Shown piece after piece: positions 47,343-54,803 of a DNA stretch of 64,000 bases. Each line of letters starts with the position of its first letter. The first letter of the stretch is position 1. The stretch spans positions 124,001-188,000 of the forward strand of contig CALSOU010000012.1 of the NCBI GenBank assembly GCA_943788055.1, given 5' to 3'. Under the pieces are notes generated by a model. The model was not told the origin of the DNA. It made no database searches and saw only the letters and a program-made list of their open reading frames with translations. Made by a program: the position numbers and the translations under genes. The DNA comes from an uncultured Saprospiraceae bacterium. GTDB taxonomy: Bacteria > Bacteroidota > Bacteroidia > Chitinophagales > Saprospiraceae.

Positions 47343-50300
47343 ATGGAAAAATCAAATCTTAAATTAAATTATGCAATCAAAAGTTTGAGCAGCTTATTGT
47401 TTTTGTTCCTTTTGGTTGGTAACTCGAGCATTTATGCTCAATGTGCCCTTGGTGTCAATCTAGAAACACAAGTATCGCTTGACCAAGAGTGTGAGGCAGA
47501 AATAACACCTGAAATGGTATTAAACGATCAAAGTACCTCTTGCCCTGGAGGGGTTTTTAGTGCAGTGGTTACAGACCTTGACGAGGTGCCAATTCCGTCT
47601 TCACCAATTGTTACTAGCGATTACATCGATCAGACACTTATTGTGGAAATCACTGATGAGGTTAGTGGTAATACAGCATGGGGCTATCTTCTAATCGAGG
47701 ATAAACTTGCTCCAGTATTTGATTGTGTGGACGTTACGGTTGGTTGCTCTGACGTTGCAAGTTTTGTACCAAGTGTTAGTGACGGATGTGACCCTAACCC
47801 GACAGTAATGTTATTATCACAGTCGGAAGTTGTTTTAAATTGTGACCCTGACTATATCAAGGAAATTACACGCGTGTATCAGGCAACTGATGCAAGTGGT
47901 AATGTTTCAGCGACTTGTTCTCAAGTTATTACAGTGGAGAGAGTTGACTTTACAACATTAGCTTTTCCTGATGATTTGTCGCAAGGTGGCGGTAATCCAA
48001 TACAATGTGACGAATCTTATCCTGTCGATTCAGAAGGAAATCCTGATCCGTCGTTTACTGGAGTTCCCACTATAAATGGTGCAAGTATATTTCCTAATAC
48101 CGACTTATCTTGTAACACTGTGGTATCATATAATGATTTAGTATTACCTACAATTGAGGGTGTTCAAAAAATTATGAGAGAGTGGATTGTGAATGAGTGG
48201 TTTTGTAATACCAGTAATATGGTTACATATATTCAAATAATTGAGATTGTTGATGATGAAGGCCCCGTTGTATCTGATTGTCCAGATGATTATACGGTTT
48301 CAACATCAGCCGGGACGAATTGTGAGGCAATCATTATTCTTCCATCTCTTACTGCAACAGATGCTTGTGGTACTGTAAGCGCTGTGGATGTAGTCTATCC
48401 TGGTGGATTTCTAAATAATAGTAATGGCGGGTTAGTTGCCTTGCCTCTCGGTGTGAATGCGGTTACTTACACATTGTATGATAACCATAATAATACTTCG
48501 ACTTGCACGTTCAATGTTACTGTTGAAGACAATACTCCACCCGTTGTAGTTTGTGATCAAAATACAGTTGTGAGTCTTTCGATTGACGGTACAGCGATTG
48601 TTAACGCTTTTTCTTTTGATGATGGTTCTTATGATGATTGTACGGACGTTGAGTTTTCTGTAAGAAGAATGGACAATGGCGGCTCTTGTGATTTTGATGA
48701 TACATTTAGCCCAACGGTAACGTTTTGCTGTGCTGACATTGGATCAGATGTTATGGTTATCTTACGAGTAGTTGATGAGTATGGTAACCTGAATGAATGT
48801 ATGGTAAACGTTGAGGTACAAGATAAATTACCTCCAGCAATTACTTGTCCACCGAACCTTACAGTAGACTGTGGTACTCCTTTTGATCCTGAAGATTTAG
48901 CAATTGATTTTGGATCTGCGGATGCAGCGGATAATTGTTCTTTCACCATGACTGAAACTTCATCTATCAATCTTGATCAATGTGGTGTTGGTACGATTGT
49001 CAGAATATTTACAGCAACTGATCCTAGTGGTTCTGTACAATGTACACAAATTATAACATTTGTAAACAATGAGCCTTTTGTTGAATCTGATATAACATGG
49101 CCAAGTGATGTAACGATTAACGATTGTGTTGATCCTTCTACTCTTCATCCAGATCAGACAGGTTATCCTGCATTTACAGAAGATGCTTGCGATGCTGTAG
49201 GTTTCGATTGGGATGATAAGACATTTATAGTTGTTAATGGGGACAATGCATGCTTTAAAATAATCAGAACTTGGGAAGTACTTGACTGGTGTCAAAATTA
49301 CAATGGTAATTACCAAACTTGGACTTACCAGCAGACAATTAAAGTTATTAATACGGATGATCCTGTATTTACTGGTACATATGAAGATTTAATGGAGTGT
49401 ACATTTGATGAAGAATGTCTTGACGGATTCATCGCACTAGGTGCAGAAGCAGGTGATGCATGTACAGATGAATTGATTTGGTCTTATCAAATTGACGCAT
49501 TCAATGACGGAAGTTTTGATATCATCTCAGATGTTTCAATTGGAGAGTCAGTTGATGCTTCGGGTACATATCCAATAGGAAATCACAGAATTGTATATAT
49601 AGCTGAAGATGGATGTGGAAATCAAGTTTCACAAACTCAGTTGTTCTCTATAGTAAATTGTTTAACACCTACACCATTCTGCCTTGATGGTTTAGCTATC
49701 GAGCTTATGCCAGTTGACACAGATGATGACGGTGAAGCTGATTTTGGAATGGTTGATGTGTTGGCAAGTGATTTTGATGCTGGTTCTTTCCACCAGTGTG
49801 GACTTCCAGTGACAGTTTCTTTCTCAGCTGAACCATTGGATACGAGTAGAACCTACACGTGTGATGATTTAGGTGAGAATACAGTTGAAATTTGGGCGCA
49901 TGCATTTTTACCAAACGGAGATATCTTACAAGATTTCTGTATTGCATCACTTGATATTCAAGCGAATAATGGAATTTGTGACGGTGCCACAAGTAGTACA
50001 GTAGTTGTAATAGAAGGAGATATTGAAAATGAAATGAGTGAGAAGGCTAGCGATGTAAATCTTTCTTTGATAGGAAGCGAGTTTGTTACTACCACAAATA
50101 CAGATGGTGCTTACTCTTTCCCTGCAATGCCAATTGGTGGAGCATATGAATTGATTCCTAACAAGTCAGAAGATGATCACCTAAATGGTATCACGACTTT
50201 GGATATCATAGTAATTCAGAAGCATATCTTAGGATTGGATCTATTAGATTCTCCTTATAAGGTGATTGCAGCTGATGTAAATAACGATGAGAAAGTATCT

Positions 50301-51251
50301 GGTGCAGATATAATCGGACTAAGAAAGCTAATCTTAGGAGTATACGAACAGTTCCCTGCCAATGATGATTGGAGATTTGTTGACAAGGCATATACTTTCC
50401 TTAATTCAGAGAATCCTTTGAATGAGGACTTCACTGAAACTTATGAGATTCAGTCACTTAATGCAGACATGGAAATTGATTTTGTTTCTATTAAAGTGGG
50501 AGATGTAAATAGCACTGCGAAAGTGAATTTCGATAGTCAGAATGCTGACACTAGATCAGCTGAAGTATTTACTATGAGTGCAAATGACAAGGCATTTGAA
50601 GTAAATGAAGAAGTTGTATTGGAATTGATTGCTTCAGAAGCTTCTGAGCTGTATGGAATGCAATATACTATGAAGTTCAATGATATGTACTTAGCATTTG
50701 ATCGTATTGAATCTACAAGATTTGATATGACACCAAACGTGAACGTTGGATTGAATAGAATCGATCAAGGTATTGTTTCTGTATCTGTTTCAGATTCTAG
50801 ATTGATGGATATTGATTCTGATGAAGTATTGTTTAATGTATACTTTACAGCTAATAGAGCTGGACAATTGAGTGGAAACGTTACATTGAACTCAGATGTT
50901 ACTATCGCAGAAGCTTATGATGAAAATCTAGAAGTAATGGACATGAGTGTTGAATTCAGAAACAATGAAGGTGAAGAAGTTACGTCATCTCCGTTTGTAC
51001 TGTATCAAAACGTACCGAATCCATTTGGTGTAACTACAAACATCAGCTTTAATTTACCTAAGTCTACAACTGTGAATTTCTCAGTATTTGATGTAGCAGG
51101 TAAGTTAGTATACAATACAACAGGACTTTATTCGAAAGGAATGAATTCAATTGAATTGAATGTAGCTGATTTAGCAACAACTGGAGTACTTTACTACCAG
51201 ATAGAAACAAAAGAGCAAACAGCAACTCGTAAAATGGTTGTCTTAAAATAA
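47343..51251 (+). CDS. Paralogous giant T9SS surface protein with dockerin-like and cohesin-like modules
   Basis: 1302 residues from ATG 47343; an upstream in-frame ATG at 47334 would add three. I prefer 47343 because ATCTTATGGAAAAATC mirrors the start context of the gene at 39858. Signal peptide ends IYAQ. Cys-rich HYR-like modules (DKLAPVFDC, DKLPPAITCPP, DNTPPVVVC), a regulatory-like module (~890-940), a dockerin-like pair (NGITTLDIIVIQKHILG; DVNNDEKVSGADIIGLRKL), a cohesin-like module (ELYGMQYTMKF) and a type A T9SS sorting domain (QNVPNPFGVTTNI to the end). Same C-terminal order as the 2125-residue protein, so the pair arose by duplication; the N-terminal modules differ in number. Confidence 0.9.
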   Translation: MEKSNLKLNYAIKSLSSLLFLFLLVGNSSIYAQCALGVNLETQVSLDQECEAEITPEMVLNDQSTSCPGGVFSAVVTDLDEVPIPSSPIVTSDYIDQTLIVEITDEVSGNTAWGYLLIEDKLAPVFDCVDVTVGCSDVASFVPSVSDGCDPNPTVMLLSQSEVVLNCDPDYIKEITRVYQATDASGNVSATCSQVITVERVDFTTLAFPDDLSQGGGNPIQCDESYPVDSEGNPDPSFTGVPTINGASIFPNTDLSCNTVVSYNDLVLPTIEGVQKIMREWIVNEWFCNTSNMVTYIQIIEIVDDEGPVVSDCPDDYTVSTSAGTNCEAIIILPSLTATDACGTVSAVDVVYPGGFLNNSNGGLVALPLGVNAVTYTLYDNHNNTSTCTFNVTVEDNTPPVVVCDQNTVVSLSIDGTAIVNAFSFDDGSYDDCTDVEFSVRRMDNGGSCDFDDTFSPTVTFCCADIGSDVMVILRVVDEYGNLNECMVNVEVQDKLPPAITCPPNLTVDCGTPFDPEDLAIDFGSADAADNCSFTMTETSSINLDQCGVGTIVRIFTATDPSGSVQCTQIITFVNNEPFVESDITWPSDVTINDCVDPSTLHPDQTGYPAFTEDACDAVGFDWDDKTFIVVNGDNACFKIIRTWEVLDWCQNYNGNYQTWTYQQTIKVINTDDPVFTGTYEDLMECTFDEECLDGFIALGAEAGDACTDELIWSYQIDAFNDGSFDIISDVSIGESVDASGTYPIGNHRIVYIAEDGCGNQVSQTQLFSIVNCLTPTPFCLDGLAIELMPVDTDDDGEADFGMVDVLASDFDAGSFHQCGLPVTVSFSAEPLDTSRTYTCDDLGENTVEIWAHAFLPNGDILQDFCIASLDIQANNGICDGATSSTVVVIEGDIENEMSEKASDVNLSLIGSEFVTTTNTDGAYSFPAMPIGGAYELIPNKSEDDHLNGITTLDIIVIQKHILGLDLLDSPYKVIAADVNNDEKVSGADIIGLRKLILGVYEQFPANDDWRFVDKAYTFLNSENPLNEDFTETYEIQSLNADMEIDFVSIKVGDVNSTAKVNFDSQNADTRSAEVFTMSANDKAFEVNEEVVLELIASEASELYGMQYTMKFNDMYLAFDRIESTRFDMTPNVNVGLNRIDQGIVSVSVSDSRLMDIDSDEVLFNVYFTANRAGQLSGNVTLNSDVTIAEAYDENLEVMDMSVEFRNNEGEEVTSSPFVLYQNVPNPFGVTTNISFNLPKSTTVNFSVFDVAGKLVYNTTGLYSKGMNSIELNVADLATTGVLYYQIETKEQTATRKMVVLK
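50214..50257 (+). repeat. 44-bp exact repeat in dockerin-like coding region, copy 2
   Basis: Identical to 45219-45262 in the paralogous gene, about 5 kb away in direct orientation. Confidence 0.9.
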
Positions 51252-51290
51252 TACCTAATAGGTAAAAGATTGTTTACTGTTTTTGGGATG

Positions 51291-51330
51291 GGATCCCGAT
51301 CCATAAAGTTGGATCGGGTCCTTTTTTTTT
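51291..51330 (+). terminator. Intrinsic terminator of the second giant protein gene
   Basis: GGATCCCGATCCA / TGGATCGGGTCC stem with one bulged base, 6-base loop, then T9. It starts 40 bases after the stop. Confidence 0.88.
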
Positions 51331-51484
51331 GTCTAAATGGGATTAGGCTTTGTATCTCAACAACACTATTGAGTACTCGATTTTGCCTGAAGCTAGAGGT
51401 AGAGACTCTCCAGTCAGTGCTTTTTGTACTTATTACTTGACAAAGATTGACAATATCATTATCTGTGATGAAAATCTAGATTAT

Positions 51485-51891
51485 ATGGGAAAGTCAGCAG
51501 CCAGAGTGGGAGATTCAGTTGCACATCCATTACCTCCTGTATTGACCGGAATGGGAAGTTTGAATGTTTTTATAGGAAAAAAACCAGCTTGGAAGGGAAT
51601 TCCGGCAGCTGGGATCCCAGGATTACAAACTGCCAAAAGGTTAGTGATGGTGTCGTAAAGGGCCTTGAATCTGCGTCTAAGGCAGCATCAGGTACTCCTG
51701 CAGCGCGAGCCGCAATTGCGGCAGAAAATGCTGGTAAGGCAGCTGCTTTAGCAAGCATGGGAAGTACGATTTCCAGATTGGGAGCAATGGTGAGTATTCA
51801 CATGTGCAGCACTCCACTTCCTATACCACCACATGGGCCTGGGGTTGAATTGTCGAAGAATTTGCAAAGTCCAAAGACCGTCAGCTTATAG
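51485..51891 (+). pseudogene. PAAR-domain protein, frameshifted and C-terminally truncated
   Basis: From ATG 51485: SAARVGDSVAHPLPPVLTG, then NVFIGKKPAWKGIPAA, the N-terminal half of a PAAR-repeat protein. The frame is lost in an A4 run at 51635-51638; with one more A it reads TAKKVSDGVVKGLESASKAAS, then the Ala-rich helix and CSTPLPIPPHGPGV in the next frame, ending at 51891. Intact homologues continue after PHGPGV with a second PAAR half, which is missing. PAAR proteins cap the spike of type VI or related contractile injection systems and carry effectors. Here probably a dead fragment; no other injection-system gene is in the window. Confidence 0.75.
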
Positions 51892-51896
51892 TCAAA

Positions 51897-52010
51897 ATGG
51901 TAAAATTACAAAATGATCCTTTTTTTGTGGAGTGTAATAAGGTTGAAACATTCAAAGCAGAAATGGATAAGATTAGAGATAAGTTGGACGCTGCTATGGA
52001 ACAAGAATAG
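51897..52010 (+). CDS. Short open frame, 37 residues, in the PAAR island
   Basis: Begins 6 bases after the PAAR fragment and ends 8 bases before the next ATG. The peptide MVKLQNDPFFVECNKVETF continues with a charged helix ending MEQE. Spacing on both sides is operon-like and composition is protein-like, but it is too short to assign and may be the end of a decayed gene. Confidence 0.35.
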   Translation: MVKLQNDPFFVECNKVETFKAEMDKIRDKLDAAMEQE

Positions 52011-52017
52011 CAGAAAG

Positions 52018-52257
52018 ATGAAATATATTCTTGGACACACTATACGTGATTTAAGTTACGATCATAAGATTGAAGAAGCACTAAGCATTGATTTTCTGGT
52101 ATTGATCAATACAGAAAGAGATTATGTGTGCACTAATGATGAAGCAGTGTTCTATCTTGTTGCAATGAATATGAACGTCGCGATCAGGGTTGGGAATCTC
52201 CTCAAAAAGTATGAGAACAAGGCAATGCCAGAAGTGCAATTACTCATACCTGATTAA
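52018..52257 (+). CDS. Hypothetical protein, 79 residues, possibly a truncated gene
   Basis: ATG 52018 gives MKYILGHTIRDLSYDHKIEE to VQLLIPD; no family recognised. An apparent longer upstream frame from 51913 runs over the preceding small frame and does not look coding. The frame continues past its TAA (52255-52257) with protein-like sequence, so this may be the front of a larger inactivated gene, perhaps an effector or immunity gene linked to the PAAR fragment. Confidence 0.45.
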   Translation: MKYILGHTIRDLSYDHKIEEALSIDFLVLINTERDYVCTNDEAVFYLVAMNMNVAIRVGNLLKKYENKAMPEVQLLIPD

Positions 52258-52500
52258 TCAGATATCAAAAGACATCTCAATAAGATTCCTGGAGATGTTC
52301 AGAATCTTGGAGGTAAATTTGTTTTGGAACATGGTGGGACTAAGATTACAAGGGACGGCATGCGCAAATTCTCGTATGCTGTCGGTAGATCGTGTCTTTT
52401 GAGAAATATATAAGGAATGGAGAAGAATCCACAGGGAATCAAGGAGGCATATTTACAACCACCTGGATTAGAATGGGATTACTCTGGTGTAACAGAGTAG
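52258..52500 (+). pseudogene. In-frame continuation of the preceding gene, with stops
   Basis: The same frame as the 79-residue gene reads SDIKRHLNKIPGDVQNLGGK onward to a stop at 52411-52413, then MEKNPQGIKEAYLQPPGLEW to a stop at 52498-52500. Low-complexity noise would not be expected to keep one frame protein-like over 480 bases. I interpret two nonsense mutations in a formerly ~160-codon gene. Confidence 0.4.
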
Positions 52501-52599
52501 TGGAAAAGTGTCATTTTGAGAGCTGATCCAAAGCTTTATTCTTTTTCTTTGTTTAAGCTGATAAATTATAGCAGATTTGCGCTCCTGAGATATGGAAAC

Positions 52600-52687
52600 G
52601 GAGGATTGGCCGAGTGGCTTAAGGCGCACGCTTGGAAAGCGTGTATGCGTGAGAAACGTATCGAGGGTTCGAATCCCTCATCCTCCG
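52600..52687 (+). tRNA. tRNA-Ser (anticodon GGA)
   Basis: Acceptor arms GGAGGAT / ATCCTCC with discriminator G at 52687; anticodon stem CACGC / GCGTG with loop TTGGAAA giving anticodon GGA at 52634-52636; long variable arm of class II tRNA; T arm with GGTTCGAATCC. Reads UCC and UCU. Confidence 0.96.
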
Positions 52688-52796
52688 CAACAAATCATCT
52701 AAGCCGCGCAAGCGGCTTTTTTGTTGCTACCTAGCTTCACAAAACGAAGTTGTGATGAAGGTGGTAGTTGCAAAAAAGAAATAGATGATTTGTTGC
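52687..52796. repeat. Nested inverted repeat directly 3' of tRNA-Ser
   Basis: Outer 14-bp perfect arms GCAACAAATCATCT (52687-52700) and AGATGATTTGTTGC (52783-52796). Inside lie the tRNA terminator and a second imperfect hairpin (TTCACAA with TTGTGA, flanked by CTACC and GGTGGTAG). It begins exactly at the tRNA discriminator base. Confidence 0.6.
52702..52722 (+). terminator. Intrinsic terminator after tRNA-Ser
   Basis: AGCCGC-GCAA-GCGGCT tetraloop hairpin followed by T run, 15 bases after the tRNA. Confidence 0.85.
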
Positions 52797-52882
52797 GCTT
52801 TACCGCCATCTGGGATGGCCGTAGTACCCCGGTCTTCATCAACTTAAGATTACTTTTGACTGTCAGCAATTACAGACGAATA

Positions 52883-53467
52883 CTACCTTTTCGACCTTGC
52901 GACCTTGAGCTTATAGTCTGCGCTCACATTTCCTTTTCGAATCGCATCAAGTTTACGTTGAACCATTCGTTTCTTTATGGGCTTAAGTTTCTCAGTGAAT
53001 AAAACGCCCTCTATATGATCGTATTCATGTTGTATAACTCGCGCGTTGATCCCTGAGTAAGTTTCAATAAATTCATTAAAATTTTCATCCTGATAGCGAA
53101 TCTTAATCGACTCGTGCCTTTCCACATCTCCGCGAACCTGAGGGATACTTAAGCAACCTTCTTCGTAAGCCCATTCTTCACCATCTTCTTCCAAAATCTC
53201 GGCGTTTATAAAAACCTTCTTAAACCCTGTTTCTTCTGAATCTTCTTGCAAAATCTGTTCAGAATCAATTACAAAAAGTCTTATACTTTTTCCTACTTGT
53301 GGAGCAGCAATACCAACACCGCTTGCTTGATACATAGTCTCCCACATGTTAGATATTAGATCCTGAAGTTCTGGATAATTAGGAGATATTTCTTGACATT
53401 TTTTACGTAGTACTGGTTGTCCGTATGTGTAAACTGGTAAAATCATAATTTTCTTGATGTTATTCAT
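52883..53467 (-). CDS. def: Peptide deformylase
   Basis: 194 residues. Removes the N-terminal formyl group from nascent proteins. All three motifs are intact: GVGIAAPQVG (50-59), EEGCLSIP with metal ligand Cys105, and QHEYDH with His146, Glu147 and His150. ATG 53467 overlaps ruvX by 8 bases; the ATG at 53446 (MILPVYTYG) matches the usual deformylase N-terminus better and may be the true start. Confidence 0.96.
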   Translation of the reverse strand: MNNIKKIMILPVYTYGQPVLRKKCQEISPNYPELQDLISNMWETMYQASGVGIAAPQVGKSIRLFVIDSEQILQEDSEETGFKKVFINAEILEEDGEEWAYEEGCLSIPQVRGDVERHESIKIRYQDENFNEFIETYSGINARVIQHEYDHIEGVLFTEKLKPIKKRMVQRKLDAIRKGNVSADYKLKVARSKR

Positions 53468-53870
53468 GTCCTAGATAACGACGCAAAATTACAACAGCGC
53501 TGTACATATCTAGGTTGCCTTTTTCTTGTCGTTTTTTACGACTTTTTATTGATTGTTGCATCAAATGCATCGCATCCCTTGAAGAGAATTCCTCGTCACA
53601 GGTATCGATTCTAATTGCGGGGTAAAGTTTCTGCAAGTTCCCAATTACGGCGTCAATTTCAGCGCAAAGATAAGTGTTGTTTCCATCTTTATGACGCGGA
53701 TAGCCAAATACGATTTTCTCGACAGAATTCGTTGAGAGATACGTCTCAACATATTGAAGTAAATCAGAGGTGGAAACTTTATCCAAAGGAGAAACGATAA
53801 TTTGCATTTCATCGGTAACCGCCAAGCCAGTGCGTTTCCCTCCGTAGTCTATTCCTAGTATCCTTGCCAA
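53460..53870 (-). CDS. ruvX: YqgF/RuvX family Holliday junction resolvase-like nuclease
   Basis: 136 residues, RNase H fold. Conserved acidic residues are visible: Asp7 in GIDYGGKRTGLAV, Glu in CDEEFSSRDA and Asp in DMYSAVVILRRYL. The family is linked to 16S rRNA 5' end maturation and to DNA recombination. First gene of a two-gene unit with def. Confidence 0.93.
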   Translation of the reverse strand: MARILGIDYGGKRTGLAVTDEMQIIVSPLDKVSTSDLLQYVETYLSTNSVEKIVFGYPRHKDGNNTYLCAEIDAVIGNLQKLYPAIRIDTCDEEFSSRDAMHLMQQSIKSRKKRQEKGNLDMYSAVVILRRYLGHE

Positions 53871-54194
53871 AGTTCTTATTGATGGGTGTTAGTTAGTAAT
53901 TCACATTTACTAACTCAAATCTGCTTAGAATAATTCAATTTGCAGGAATCATAGCGAAGAAAGTCTTTAAAAAACAGATATAGTTTTGAGTGTTGAATGC
54001 TTATTGCTAGTTTAAATTTTTGGTTTGGGGGGTGACCCTGCATGTCGGGCTATCCGGCACTCTCTTCACTGCGTTCGTTCAAACAGCACCTACTATCCCT
54101 CACCCCGTAAATAGCAAGGTTTAATACTTTTGATGATAGAAGTTTCTTTTGAGTTTCTAGTGAACACTAAGTGTATGAAAAAGACTATTTACTT
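53871..54194. other. Intergenic region, 324 bases, with a GC-rich repeat element
   Basis: No gene. It holds the GC-rich element at 54024-54111. The remainder is AT-rich without recognised signals. Confidence 0.6.
54024..54111. repeat. GC-rich interspersed repeat element, REP-like
   Basis: Conspicuously GC-rich block in AT-rich DNA, with CATGTCGGGCTATCCGGC in the left half and CTATCCCTCACCCCG at the right. GGGGTGA (54029-54035) and TCACCCC (54100-54106) are terminal inverted arms; TTGCTA outside them also recurs inverted. It resembles the GGGTCGGGCTATCC...ATCCCTCACGC intergenic elements I recall from many Bacteroidota genomes. Non-coding. Confidence 0.6.
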
Positions 54195-54803
54195 TTAAAT
54201 TCTTACAATTCTTCGACCGTGTAGAGCTTGAAATCTCTTTGTTAATATGAATGTGTCACAGTCTTTCCAAGTGATTGAACCTCCAGGCATGATTGTCTTG
54301 CTACTAGTGGATTGCATTGCCGACAAAGTATTAAGGCCGTCATGTGCCTTTTCTTGCCCTCCAGAGCTCAGGATGGTATCTATCTGTTTGTGCGGCTCCA
54401 AAGATTTCGTGGCCTCCAGTATATCTCGAGTGCTGTCAATCGCTTTATGAAAGGTCCATTTTTTTGTTGGAGCCAACGCTAGGATCTTTTTAGTTGCTTT
54501 GATATCGATGGTATTGTCAGCATTCAAATAACCGAAGACAAAACCTTCGATATTTAGATTTGTAAATGAATCAATACTCTTCTTAATAGATTTAAAGTCT
54601 TCTTTGGTTAATTTAAATGAATTAGTAGGTCGTAAAATAACTCGTACCGGAATTTTAATTGTGTTCAGGAGATTGCTGACAATTTCCACATTTGGAGTTA
54701 GGCCACCTTCATCTAGATTGGTGCATAATTCAATTCTATTTGCTCCATTGCTTTCTGCTTTTTCTGCATCTACAATCGATTCTGTACAAAATTCTATAAT
54801 CAC
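54195..54803 (-). CDS. cutC: CutC family protein (copper homeostasis)
   Basis: 202 residues, TIM-barrel CutC family: IEFCTESIVDAEKAESNGANRIELC start, LRPTNSFKLTKEDF, GFVFGYLNADNTID, WTFHKAID and ILSSGGQEKAHDG. Somewhat shorter than the ~240 residues typical, with the R-P-R loop reduced to RPTNSF. Linked genetically to copper tolerance in E. coli, though the direct biochemical role is disputed. The start overlaps the tatD stop by 4 bases, so the two genes are coupled. Confidence 0.92.
   Translation of the reverse strand: MIIEFCTESIVDAEKAESNGANRIELCTNLDEGGLTPNVEIVSNLLNTIKIPVRVILRPTNSFKLTKEDFKSIKKSIDSFTNLNIEGFVFGYLNADNTIDIKATKKILALAPTKKWTFHKAIDSTRDILEATKSLEPHKQIDTILSSGGQEKAHDGLNTLSAMQSTSSKTIMPGGSITWKDCDTFILTKRFQALHGRRIVRI

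Noticed and set aside
48960-49316. 118-codon minus-strand frame inside the second giant gene
   Set aside because: Shadow of a real coding region; its Cys/Ile-rich sequence mirrors the codon pattern of the plus strand.
51350-51484. 45-codon N-terminal extension of the PAAR fragment from a TTG
   Set aside because: PAAR proteins begin at the SAARVGD region, and ATG 51485 fits exactly; the upstream codons look random.
51913-52017. Longer N-terminus for the 79-residue hypothetical protein
   Set aside because: It overlaps a better-looking short frame in another phase and its residues look like out-of-frame translation; ATG 52018 is preferred.
52516-52734. 72-codon frame over the tRNA
   Set aside because: It is a read-through of tRNA-Ser and its terminator.
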